Below, in pieces: positions 1 to 8,128 of a DNA stretch of 64,000 nt (position 1 is its first letter; the number at the start of each line of letters is the position of its first letter). A program made the position numbers and the translations under genes. This DNA comes from Deltaproteobacteria bacterium HGW-Deltaproteobacteria-8. Its GTDB lineage: Bacteria > Desulfobacterota > Desulfovibrionia > Desulfovibrionales > Desulfovibrionaceae. The stretch is from the NCBI GenBank assembly GCA_002840405.1, contig PHAR01000001.1:14384-78383 (forward strand). The letters are read 5' to 3'. A model generated the notes under the pieces. It saw only the letters and a program-made list of their open reading frames with translations, was not told the DNA's origin and searched no databases.

Positions 1-157
1 GCGGCGCGCGCGGCGCCAACTGCAGCATGCCGCAATGCACGGCATGGTTTTTAAGAGAGTCCTCCGCGCCCAGGCCGCAGAAGGGCAGGCAGCGGTTTGT
101 CTGGGAATTGGTGGGGCGGGGCGGCTGTCCGCAGGCGGCGCGAGGATCTGTTTTCAT
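1..157 (-). CDS. Unidentified protein, N-terminal part only (runs off window)
   Basis: An open frame starts at ATG 157 on the minus strand and stays open for 52 codons to the window edge. A GAGG sequence lies about 7 bases before the start. The visible residues begin MKTDPRAACGQPPRP and contain several Cys (CLPFCG among them) but no motif I can assign. It sits just downstream of fdhE, and the inverted repeat at 185-204 is shared with the other formate/molybdenum promoters. A role in formate dehydrogenase or molybdenum-cofactor maturation is therefore a reasonable guess, but only a guess. Confidence 0.45.
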   Translation of the reverse strand, partial: MKTDPRAACGQPPRPTNSQTNRCLPFCGLGAEDSLKNHAVHCGMLQLAPRAP

Positions 158-184
158 GGCGGCCTCGTTGTGTTGATGCATTTG

Positions 185-204
185 TTATGTCGGAAATGAC
201 ATAA
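185..204. promoter_or_regulatory. Operator-like inverted repeat A (TATGTC-N6-GACATA)
   Basis: A perfect 7-bp inverted repeat, TTATGTC then six bases then GACATAA, lies 28 bp upstream of the start at 157. The same core recurs at 7473-7496 and, with one mismatch, at 5201-5218, each time in front of a formate- or molybdenum-related transcription unit. The spacing is typical of a dimeric winged-helix regulator. The ModE-type protein encoded at 5205-5681 is the obvious local candidate to bind it; this is inference. Confidence 0.6.
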
Positions 205-251
205 TGCAGCGCACGCGTCAACACCCTGCGGACAAGCCCCAGTGTTCGCCT

Positions 252-1181
252 CTAGAGGCTGCTCCAGGGATGCTCGGCCAGGGGCTTGTAGCCTTGCTGG
301 CGGGCCTGGACTTCAAGGGGCAGCATGGTCAGGGCCGCAACGTCGAGATCCGGCATGTCGATGAGTTCGGAGCCGTTCAGGCAGAGCACAAAGGCCTTGC
401 AGCGCAGGCAGGCGTCGGCGCGTTCGTGCACGCGGGCCGGGTCGCGCAGGTTGACCAGCTCGTCGGGCTCCTCGCACCCGCAGGCCGGGCAGGACACGCG
501 CTTGTACGTCCACTCGGTGGAGCAGCAGGCGCAGCGCAGGTAGCGGCGGCCCCCCTTGGCCTGGATGAACTCGCTCTCGTCGTCCTTGCGGCGCAGCACG
601 CTCATGTTCGGCGCGCCGCCGCACACCGGGCAGTGCGCCTGGTGCCAGGGCAGGTCATTCACCTGGGCGGCGAGGTCCTGGGCCTGGCGTTCCACAAAGG
701 GCCGCACCAGTTCGCTCGCCGCGAAATTCAAGGTTTGCTCCAAGACTCCGGCAACAGGCACGCCGGGAGTGCTCACGGGTTCGCCGAAGCCGATGGCGGC
801 CAGGGTTTGCGGGTCGAGCGCGCCGGACTCGATGGCTGCGCCAAGCGCGACCAGCTCGGCGGCGATGGCCGGAAAGGACAGCGCCATGACCGGCAGCAGC
901 GTGCGCGCGGCCTCGGGCAGGTGCGCGCTCATGTCCTCGAACCCGCCCCCGACCTGGGTCTGGGCCAGCACAAAGGCGCCCTGGCCGAAGCGCTCGGGGT
1001 CGATGGCCAGAGCCGGGCCGGTCCAGCCGGGGGCCTTGGCCCGCAGGCGGGCGCGTTCGGCCAGGAGCGGGCCGAAGGCCTCAAAGAGCGGCGCCAGGGC
1101 CGGGATGTCCGTGGCGGCGCGGGAAAGGGTCTGCTCGATGCTGCGCAGGGCTTCCGGGGGCTCAACTTCTTGGGTCTGCAT
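252..1181 (-). CDS. fdhE: Formate dehydrogenase accessory protein FdhE
   Basis: Cytoplasmic maturation factor for the molybdo/tungsto formate dehydrogenase encoded just upstream; family members bind iron through Cys pairs and interact with the catalytic subunit before export. The 309-residue product has the expected rubredoxin-like Cys pairs in its C-terminal half: CPVCGG, CACC, CPACGC and CLRC. The ATG at 1181 is chosen because AAGGAG lies 10 bases before it; an in-frame ATG at 1211 would add ten residues but has no ribosome site. It is the last gene of the fdnG-fdnH-fdhE operon and is separated from fdnH by a strong hairpin. Confidence 0.9.
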   Translation of the reverse strand: MQTQEVEPPEALRSIEQTLSRAATDIPALAPLFEAFGPLLAERARLRAKAPGWTGPALAIDPERFGQGAFVLAQTQVGGGFEDMSAHLPEAARTLLPVMALSFPAIAAELVALGAAIESGALDPQTLAAIGFGEPVSTPGVPVAGVLEQTLNFAASELVRPFVERQAQDLAAQVNDLPWHQAHCPVCGGAPNMSVLRRKDDESEFIQAKGGRRYLRCACCSTEWTYKRVSCPACGCEEPDELVNLRDPARVHERADACLRCKAFVLCLNGSELIDMPDLDVAALTMLPLEVQARQQGYKPLAEHPWSSL

Positions 1182-1218
1182 CTTTTGCGCGCTCCTTGTC
1201 TGAAAGCTCATGTATGGG

Positions 1219-1254
1219 CAGGGCCGCCCGGCTCTGGAGTGCCGGACGGCCCTG
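1219..1254 (-). other. Intercistronic hairpin between fdnH and fdhE
   Basis: A 14-bp stem with an 8-base loop lies in the gap between fdnH and fdhE. Its single non-Watson-Crick position is a G-U pair in minus-strand RNA, so the stem is complete only in the transcript of this operon. No T-run follows it. It may stabilise the fdnGH message or reduce expression of the accessory gene. Confidence 0.55.
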
Positions 1255-1283
1255 CTGCTATGGATTCCCGGCCTTGCGGACCG

Positions 1284-2012
1284 TTATCCCTGGACGCTCT
1301 GCGCGATCTTGCGCAGCGGGGCAAAGGCCCCGGCCAGCATTTCCTTGCGGGTCATGCCGGGGGCGTCAGAGGCATCGGCCACTGCGAACTTGTGATATGT
1401 GGCGGGTGCGTCGGTCACCAGATAGATGACGGACACGTCGTCCTTGTTCAGCAACTGCGCCTTGGGGAAGGTGCGCTGCACGGTCACCAGGCGTTCGGCG
1501 GCCAGCTTCAGCATGGCGCTGCGCTCACCGAAGTTCATGGCGCCCATGGCGCAGGTCTTCACGCAGATGGGCAGGAGGTTGGCCTGCACACGGTCGATGC
1601 ACATGTTGCATTTGACGATCTGCTTGGTCTTCGGGTCCTTGCGCGGGATGTCATACGGGCAGGCCGAGCGGATGCTGGCGAAGTCCTCTTTCACGGTCTT
1701 GGCCGTGTAGATGATGGCGCCGGAGGCCTCGTCCTTGATGATGGCCCCGGGCACGGCCGAGGCGGCCAGGCAGGGTGCGTCGATGCAATGGCGGCACTGG
1801 TCCGGGAAGAAGTTCCAGTGGACCGTGCCGTCTTCCATGTGTTCGCTGAAGCGCACCAGCTTGAAGTTGTAGTGCGTCAGGTCTGGCGGGTTCTGATGGG
1901 TGCCGCGCTGTTTCGTGGGCACAGCGGGGAAGTTCTTCCACTCCTTGCAGGCCACCTGACAGCCTCGACAGGCTGTGCAGCGGGAGGTGTCTATAAGAAA
2001 CGCCTTGGGCAT
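1284..2012 (-). CDS. fdnH: Formate dehydrogenase beta subunit, 4Fe-4S ferredoxin type
   Basis: Electron-transfer subunit that takes electrons from the Sec-containing alpha subunit and passes them on through Fe-S clusters. The 242-residue protein shows four Cys groups of the DMSO reductase beta-subunit type: CTACRGCQVAC near residue 12, CRHCIDAPC, a lone CPYD group, and CNMC with CVKTC. It lacks a C-terminal membrane anchor, and no gamma subunit follows. This fits the soluble periplasmic FdhAB type of Desulfovibrio, exported by riding on the Tat signal of alpha. AAGGAG lies 6-7 bases before the ATG. Confidence 0.93.
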   Translation of the reverse strand: MPKAFLIDTSRCTACRGCQVACKEWKNFPAVPTKQRGTHQNPPDLTHYNFKLVRFSEHMEDGTVHWNFFPDQCRHCIDAPCLAASAVPGAIIKDEASGAIIYTAKTVKEDFASIRSACPYDIPRKDPKTKQIVKCNMCIDRVQANLLPICVKTCAMGAMNFGERSAMLKLAAERLVTVQRTFPKAQLLNKDDVSVIYLVTDAPATYHKFAVADASDAPGMTRKEMLAGAFAPLRKIAQSVQG

Positions 2013-2031
2013 TGTTTTGCTCCTTCTTGTT

Positions 2032-2070
2032 CGGGCGGGCGCGCTCTTTAGGCTCGGGCGCGCCCGCCCG
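2032..2070 (-). other. Intercistronic hairpin between fdnG and fdnH
   Basis: A perfect 12-bp GC-only stem (CGGGCGGGCGCG and its complement) with a 15-base loop fills much of the gap between fdnG and fdnH. There is no T-run, so it is unlikely to be a simple terminator. A role in mRNA processing, stability or subunit ratio is possible. Confidence 0.55.
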
Positions 2071-2091
2071 GTTGCGACTGCGCTTCCGCGG

Positions 2092-5000
2092 TTACAGCTC
2101 GGTCACCTTGGTGGCCTTGCGGATGTTCACCAGACTGGCCTTGTACTCCGGGATGGTGGTGTTGGGGTCTCCCACCGAGGGGGTCAGCCTGTTGGTCGCG
2201 TCGCCGCATTTCCGCGTTGTCCAGCCGAAGCAGAAGGGCATGCCGATCTCGTGGATGATTCTGCCCTGGACCTTGAAGGGGCGCATGCGGATGGTGACCA
2301 TGGCCACCGCCTCCACCTTGCCTCGTGCGCTTTCCACGACGACCACGTCGCCGTTCTTGATGCCCTTTTCCTCAGCCAGCTGCGGACTCATCTCCACGTA
2401 CTGCTGGGGTTCGGCTTCGAGCAGGGGCGGGGTGTTGCGGGTATCGCCGCCACCGCACCAGTGCTCGGTCATGCTGTAGGTGGTCAGCACGATGGGGAAG
2501 CGCGGGTCGGCCGGAACCGCCAGCACGTCCATGTCGCTCTGAATCCGCTTGTAGACCGGGCTGCTGAGCTGCGCCGAGAAGGCGTGGCTCTTCACCGGGG
2601 TCTCGGCCGGCTCGTAGTGTTCGGGGAAGGGGCCGTCCTCGCGGCCGGGGCCGTAGAGCTGGCCGTGGCCTTCGGTCTGCATGATGAAGGGGTACTTGCC
2701 CTTGCCCGTAGACATGGGCGGCCAGCCGCCGTCGGGCACGTCGCCCACCCACTTGCCGCCTTCCCAGGCGATGACCGCCTTGGCCGGGGCGTAAGGCTTT
2801 CCGTTCAGGTCCACCGAGGCGCGGTTGTACAGGATGCGCCTGTTGACCGGCCAGGCCCAGGAGAACTTGGGGAAGAGGTTGATGGCCGCCTGCATGGGCG
2901 TCTGGGTCAGGTCCCGGCGCTTGGACAGGTTGCCGTCGGCATCGGTGTAGCCGCCGCAATACAGCCAGTTCAGGCTGGATGTGGAGCCGTCGGCCTGGAG
3001 CTGCACAAAGGTGGGCACCTGCTGGCCCTTCTTGTACTCCTTGTCGCCGATCTTCACGTCGCGGGTGAACTTGCCGTTGATCCTCTTGGCCATGTCATCG
3101 GGCTCGTAGGTGGCGGGCCAGTCCAGCTTGAGGACGGGATCGCTGTAGGTTCCGCCTTCGGCTTGGTACAGCTTGCGCACGGAGTTCATGATGTCGACCA
3201 CCATGGCGCCCATGGCCTTGCTCTGCCCCAGGGGCTCTGCGGCCTTGTAGTGCCACATGTGCCAGCGGCCGGAGTTGGAGATGGTGCCTTCCTTCTCGCC
3301 GCGCTGGGCGCTCGGCAGCAGGAAGACCTCGGTCTTGATCTTCTTGGGGTTGGCGCCGGGGCGGTGCCAGAACTCGCTGGTCTCGGTGTGGTGGATTTCG
3401 CCCACCACCAGCCAGTCGAGCTTGTCCAGGGCCTTGCGCACCTTGTGGGAGTTCGGGACGCTCTGGGCCGGGTTGGTGCCGTACACGAACCCGCCCTTGA
3501 TCTTGCCCTTGTACATGCGGTCGAAGAGATACATGTACGAGTAGTCTTCCCCGGGCTCGATCTTGGGCAGCATGTCGTAGCCGAAGCCGTTCTCCGGCGT
3601 GGCGTTGTCGCCGAACCAGGCCTTGAACAGGCTGACCACATACTTGGGCTTGTTCTGCCACCAGTTGGCGCTCAAGGGGTCCTTGCTCACCGGGGTGTTG
3701 GCCTTCTGGTAGTCCGCGAGCGTCGCCCAACCCGCATGGGGCATGGGCAGGTAGCCGGGGATGATGTGGTAGAGGATGCAGTGGTCCGTGGAGCCCTGGA
3801 CGTTGGGCTCGCCGCGCAGAGCGTTGATGCCGCCGCCGGCAACGCCGATGTTGCCCAGAAGCAGCTGCATGATGGCCGACAGGCGGATGTTCTGCACGCC
3901 GACCGTGTGCTGGGTCCAGCCGAGCGCGTACAGGACGGTGCCGGACTTGTCCGGCTTGCCCGTGGCCGCGTAGGCCTTGTAGACCTTGAGCAGGTCGTCC
4001 TGGCTCACGCCGGTGATGGAGGAGACCTCTTCCAGGGTGTAGCGCGAGTAGTGCTTCTTCATCAGCTGGAACACGCTGCGGGGGTGGCTCAGGGTGGTGT
4101 CGCGCTTGGGCGTGCCGTTGGCGTCCTTCTCGAAGGCCCAGGAGCTCTTGTCGTACTTCCGCTTGGCCAGGTCGTAGCCGGAGAACAGGCCATCCGTGAA
4201 GGCGAACTTTTCGCCCACGATGAAGGCCGAGTTGGTGTACTCGACCACGTACTCCTTGAAGTACAGCTCGTTGTCCAGGATGTACTTGATCATGCCGCCC
4301 ATGAAGGGGATGTCCGTGCCCGAGCGCAGCGGCACGTGGTAGCTGCTACGGGCCGAGGTGCGCGAGAATTTGGGGTCAACGTGGATGACGGGTGCGCCCT
4401 TGTCCTTGGCGCGCAAAACCCACTTGAAGGCGATTGGATGGTGTTCCGCTGCGTTGGAGCCCATGATGAGCACCGCATCGGCGTTGCCGATGTCAGCGAA
4501 GTGGTTGGTCATTGCGCCGCGTCCGAACGACTCTCCCAGAGCCGCTACAGTAGCGCTGTGTCAAATACGGGCCTGATGGTCCATGTGGACCACGCCCAGA
4601 CCGCGAAGCATCTGGTGCGAGAGGGCGCATTCCTCGTTGTCCATCTGGGAGGTGCCCAGCTGGAACATGGATTCCAGGCGGTTGACCTGGCGTCCCTTGT
4701 CGTCCTTGGCGATGAAGTCGCGGTCGCGGGTCTCCTTGACCTTGCGGGCGATGCGCTCAAGGGTCCACTTCCAGTCCTTCTCGACCCACTTGGTGCTGCC
4801 GGGGGCGCGGTACAGGGGTTTTTCCAGACGGTGCTTGTTCACGTGCATGGACAACAGAGCCGCGCCCTTGGCGCACAGGCCGCCTTCGCTGACAGGGTAG
4901 TCCGGGTCGCCCTCGACGCTGATGATCTTGCCGTCGCGTACGCTGAAGATGGTGTTGCAGCAGCAGGAACAGAACGGGCAGATGGAGAGTATCTCCTTGC

Positions 5001-5127
5001 AGCCCTCGGTCTTCAGGCTCGCCGCATAAGCCTGCGCCGGACTGAGATTAAGCCCCAGTTTTGAAAGCCCGACGCAGGCTGTGCCTGCTCCGAGCAGTTT
5101 GATGAACCCTCGCCGTGATACGCTCAT
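2092..5127 (-). CDS. fdnG: Formate dehydrogenase alpha subunit, selenocysteine-containing, Tat-exported
   Basis: Catalytic subunit that oxidises formate (or reduces CO2) at a Mo/W bis-MGD centre in the periplasm; 1011 residues. The N-terminus carries a Tat signal, SRRGFIKLLGAG, followed by a 4Fe-4S motif CPFCSCCC...CAKG near residues 50-90. The frame is interrupted by one TGA at 4561-4563 (residue 189) within HQARI-U-HSATVAALGES, the standard formate dehydrogenase Sec site, and continues unbroken to 2092. A SECIS-like hairpin follows the TGA. The start at 5127 has AAGGAGG four bases upstream. The remainder matches the molybdopterin oxidoreductase and dinucleotide-binding domains. It opens the fdnG-fdnH-fdhE operon. 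Confidence 0.96.
4527..4563 (-). promoter_or_regulatory. UGA(Sec) codon and SECIS hairpin of fdnG
   Basis: Counting from the base after TGA, nucleotides 16-23 pair with 27-34 to form an 8-bp stem with two G-U pairs, closed by a GGG triloop at 24-26. Bacterial SECIS elements are hairpins just downstream of UGA with at least one G among the first two loop bases, and this fits. It provides the local standard for judging the TGA of the methyltransferase at 34 kb. Confidence 0.8.
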
Positions 5128-5200
5128 GCATCCTCCTTGAGTTTCGTCCACTCAGGCTCCGACAGAAAAAGCGAAGCCCCGGCCCCTCTGCGGGCCTGAC

Positions 5201-5218
5201 TATGTCATATGTGGCATA
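5201..5218. promoter_or_regulatory. Operator-like inverted repeat B (one mismatch)
   Basis: TATGTC, six bases, GGCATA: the core of repeats A and C with one changed base. A further copy of the half-site (CATATGTC) lies immediately to the right. It is 74 bp upstream of the fdnG start and overlaps the last codons of the ModE-type gene at 5205-5681, which places a probable fdnG promoter at the end of that gene. Confidence 0.5.
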
Positions 5219-5681
5219 TGTCAGTCTTTGCGTCAAACTTTTTCCAATTATTTGATATGTTTTGTGTAACACATGAAGTGCGCGCCGAAGCCGGGGCGCG
5301 GCGTTTCCGGTCCTGGAAGCGGTCGCACAGGAAGGGAAACAGGACGTTTGCGCGGCTGACGGAATAGCGCTCCACCTCGGCGAACCAGGTGCGGTAGGCC
5401 TGGGCCAGGGCCTGGCCCTCGGCGGTCAGACTGCAGCCGGACTTGTTGCCGCCCACCTTCTCGATCAGCGCCATGCCCAGAGCCTCTTCCGAGGCTTTCA
5501 ATTTGCCCCAGGCCGCCCGGTAGCTCATGCCCAGCTCCGCAGCCGCAGCCTTGAGCGAGCCGCAGGCCTCGATGCGCTCCAGAAGCTGCAGCCGGCCCAT
5601 GCCGAAGATGGTGCCGCCGCCGCGCTCCAGCCATAGGTGCAGACGGATGACCGTCTGCTGCGCCGCGTCGTGCTTGTCCAT
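5205..5681 (-). CDS. ModE-type winged-helix DNA-binding protein (no molybdate-binding domain)
   Basis: A 158-residue protein whose residues 15-115 match the N-terminal helix-turn-helix of ModE/LysR-type regulators (LLERIEACGSLKAAAAELGM, then a wing ending in LTAEGQAL). It has no C-terminal MOP/TOBE domain, so molybdate or tungstate sensing would need a partner or another mechanism. The start is ATG 5681 with GGAGGG about 9 bases upstream; it follows the FmdE-MoeA gene by 22 bp and probably shares its transcript. The last 40 residues look unstructured, and the stop codon falls inside repeat B. It is the best local candidate regulator of fdnG. Confidence 0.8.
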   Translation of the reverse strand: MDKHDAAQQTVIRLHLWLERGGGTIFGMGRLQLLERIEACGSLKAAAAELGMSYRAAWGKLKASEEALGMALIEKVGGNKSGCSLTAEGQALAQAYRTWFAEVERYSVSRANVLFPFLCDRFQDRKRRAPASARTSCVTQNISNNWKKFDAKTDICHI

Positions 5682-5703
5682 GGCTCTCAGCCCTCCTCCC
5701 GGC

Positions 5704-7422
5704 CTAGTGGCCAAAGGGGCATTTGGGGAAGGTGCAGGTTTTGCACTCCATGCACATGCCGCCGTGGCCCAGGCGGGCCAGGTCGTTGCGGGTGATTTCC
5801 AGCCCGGCCACGACGCGCGGCAGCACAAGGTCCAGGCTGGTGGTCTGGTAGAACAGGGCGCAGGCGGGCACGCCGATGAGCCGGACCGGATCGTTGCTCT
5901 CCTTCCGCGCGATGCGTCCCAAAAGCAGCATGGTGCCGGGCAGAAGCGGTGCGCCGTAAAGCAGGTCCAGCGCTCCGGCCTCGGCCAGGCCGCGGCGGGT
6001 CACGTCGTCGGGGTCCACGCTCATGCCTGCGGTGGTGATGATGATGTCGCTGCCCGCATCCACGAGGGCGCGCACGCCGTCGCGGATCTTGGCGGCGTCG
6101 TCGGGCGCGAAGATGGTGCGGGTGATGCTGGCGCCCAGGGCCAGGGCCTTTTTGGTGATCACCGGCTCGAACTTGTCCTCAATGAGCCCCTGGAAGACCT
6201 CGGTGCCTGTGACCAGGATGCCGATGCGCGAGGGCTTGAGCGGAACCACACGCACCAGCGGCCCACCCATCGTGTCGGCGTCCAATAGGCGCATGGCCTT
6301 GCCGAACAGCTCGCGCCGCAGGTGCAAGGGTATGGCCCGGGTTCCGGCGATGCGCATGCCGCGCTTGACCAGCGAGCCGTCGCGCCTCGTGGCGGCCATG
6401 ACGTCGGGCACGAGGTTGAAGGCCTCCAGGCGGTCGCGGTCCACCACGAGCAGGCCGTCGATCTCGGCCTCCAGGTTCACCTTGCCCTCGCGCGCCGGGA
6501 GCACCGGGCGGGTGCCGGGTCCGCCCAGGGCCTGGGCAAAGGCCCGCGCGGCCTCGTCTTCATGAACCCAGCCGGACAGGTCGTCCGTCTCGTCGGCCAC
6601 GTACAGGTGGTGGCGCCCCATGCGCTGCAGGCGGCAGATGTCGCCGGGCTCCACGATCTGCCCGCGCGTGAAGGCGGCGGTCTTGGACACCCCGGGCTCG
6701 ATGCGCGTCATGTCGTGCACCAGGCGCGCGCCCACGGCATCCTCCACCGACACCAGGCGCAGGCGCGGGCCGCTGGCGGCAGGGCCGGACACCGGACCGT
6801 CGTTGACCTCGGCGCTTGGTTCGTCAAAGGGCGACTCGCCCCGGCAGGGGCGGCAGAGCTTGCCATGGGCAGCGGGGTAGGCGTCGCCGCAGAGCGGACA
6901 CAGGGCGATGGCGCCCTTGCTGCGCTTCTCCAAGTGCTCTGGCCGCACCTGGATGGGCGTACAGCTGCACACGGACGCCCCGGACAGGCGGATCTCCTCC
7001 AAGAGCGCCGGAGTGTTCTGCTCGCGCTTGGGCTTCTCCTTCATCAGCCAGGCGCGGATGTGCGGATAGCTTTCCAGGCGGGCGGGGTCCAGGCGCACGC
7101 GCACGCCCTCGCCTGTGTGCTTGTTGAACAGGCTGACGGCGTACACGCCGAAGTTGCGCACCTTGAGCCAGCCGTTGCCGATGGTGCAGGGGGTGAGCAT
7201 CTGCACGGCGTCGGGCAGGCACCAGCCGGTCTCCACCAGGGCGTCGTAGAGCACGCCTTCGGGCAGGGCGCTTTTTGCCGCCTCGACCATGAAGCAGCCG
7301 AACACCACGCCGGGCGCGGCATAGCCGTGGAAGGTCCGGACGCGCTCCAGCAGGCGGTCAAATTCTTCGCTGCTTACCTGCCGAGTATCAATGTCTGGCA
7401 CTTGTGATTGGCTTGGCATCAT
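5704..7422 (-). CDS. FmdE-domain / MoeA-like molybdopterin-binding fusion protein
   Basis: A 572-residue two-part protein. Residues 10-200 resemble FmdE/FwdE: an HGYAAPG segment (most relatives have Cys where the second Ala is), TPCTIGNG, and a zinc-ribbon with CPLCG and CRPC near 175-195. Residues about 220-540 resemble the MoaB/MogA-like molybdopterin-binding core found in MoeA (GILVTGTEVFQG, TTAGMSVDPDDVT). The C-terminus ends in a Cys cluster, CMECKTCTFPKCPFGH. It probably works in molybdenum/tungsten cofactor handling for formate dehydrogenase. The start at 7422 has AGGGAG 9 bases upstream. Repeat C lies 51 bp upstream. Confidence 0.85.
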   Translation of the reverse strand: MMPSQSQVPDIDTRQVSSEEFDRLLERVRTFHGYAAPGVVFGCFMVEAAKSALPEGVLYDALVETGWCLPDAVQMLTPCTIGNGWLKVRNFGVYAVSLFNKHTGEGVRVRLDPARLESYPHIRAWLMKEKPKREQNTPALLEEIRLSGASVCSCTPIQVRPEHLEKRSKGAIALCPLCGDAYPAAHGKLCRPCRGESPFDEPSAEVNDGPVSGPAASGPRLRLVSVEDAVGARLVHDMTRIEPGVSKTAAFTRGQIVEPGDICRLQRMGRHHLYVADETDDLSGWVHEDEAARAFAQALGGPGTRPVLPAREGKVNLEAEIDGLLVVDRDRLEAFNLVPDVMAATRRDGSLVKRGMRIAGTRAIPLHLRRELFGKAMRLLDADTMGGPLVRVVPLKPSRIGILVTGTEVFQGLIEDKFEPVITKKALALGASITRTIFAPDDAAKIRDGVRALVDAGSDIIITTAGMSVDPDDVTRRGLAEAGALDLLYGAPLLPGTMLLLGRIARKESNDPVRLIGVPACALFYQTTSLDLVLPRVVAGLEITRNDLARLGHGGMCMECKTCTFPKCPFGH

Positions 7423-7472
7423 GAAATTCTTCTCCCTGTTACGTGGCGTGCAGCAGATGTGTGCACGCAGAT

Positions 7473-7496
7473 TCCTATGTCTATTTTGACATAGGA
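7473..7496. promoter_or_regulatory. Operator-like inverted repeat C (9-bp arms)
   Basis: The most complete of the three related palindromes: 9-bp arms TCCTATGTC and GACATAGGA separated by six bases. It lies 51-74 bp upstream of the FmdE-MoeA start, a usual place for a promoter operator. Confidence 0.65.
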
Positions 7497-7762
7497 CGTA
7501 TGTGGAGAAGAGGCAAAAATGTCGAGACGTGTCGTCTTGCGCAGGTTTTGGCACAGGATGAGGCTACGGTCAGTTGGCGGGAGTCTTTCAGAATGGACGA
7601 ACGGGCATGCTTGGCAGAACCCTTGTCATGCGCTTGGTAGGGCAGAGCTTTCCATGCGCCGGAAGGGCCTATGTTGGTGTCCAGGGTCGGAATCAAGCCG
7701 ACATTGCCGGAAGGTTGATGTCGGCAGGTCCCCTCATGTGCCCTCTCTGAATGAGGCACAGC

Positions 7763-7993
7763 CACCCGTTCGAGGTGAGTATACCTTCTCAGCATTTGCA
7801 GAGTGGACCACCTGAACACGGTCTGCAGGGGTCTGATGTCCACACCGGCGGCCAAGAGCAGGGATGCAGCCGTGTGCTTTAGTGAGTGGAAGCATATCCA
7901 CTCCCGTCGATCTTCTCGGACATCGTTGAACTTGAATGTGGGCCTTGGCTTCGCATTCTTTGGCCTCCCTGGCTGTGGTTCTTTTCTCCGCAT
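7763..7993 (-). pseudogene. Tyrosine recombinase C-terminal fragment (decayed integrase)
   Basis: The minus-strand frame below 7993 reads as the end of a phage-type integrase: HSLKHTAASLLLAAG (the H-x-x-R box, with Lys for Arg), FRWSTLQMLRRYTHLERV (the box holding the nucleophilic Tyr). A stop lies 19 codons upstream of the only ATG, and the arm-binding domain and first catalytic Arg are missing, so it is a relic. Beyond 7763 the frame continues to 7481 with no further similarity. TunR regulators of sulfate reducers also carry a XerC/D-like domain, but no molybdate-binding domain follows here. Confidence 0.6.
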
Positions 7994-8128
7994 CCCCCTC
8001 TCTGTCAGCCTGTCCTCCCCAACGATGCCGATTCTTCGTGCAGTTGTTCAAAACGGTTGCCCAATCTACTGATGGGAGCGTATGCTTCCATTATTGTGGA
8101 GGTATTCCTCCCAGACCAGGGGGTGGAA

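Noticed and set aside
204-5064. Very long plus-strand open frames (615 and 1029 codons) opposite fdhE, fdnH and fdnG
   Set aside because: They mirror highly conserved minus-strand genes, have no ribosome sites and no motifs; typical antisense shadows in GC-rich DNA.
7481-7993. Integrase fragment as an intact TunR regulator
   Set aside because: No molybdate-binding domain follows and the N-terminal part is missing; only a relic can be supported.
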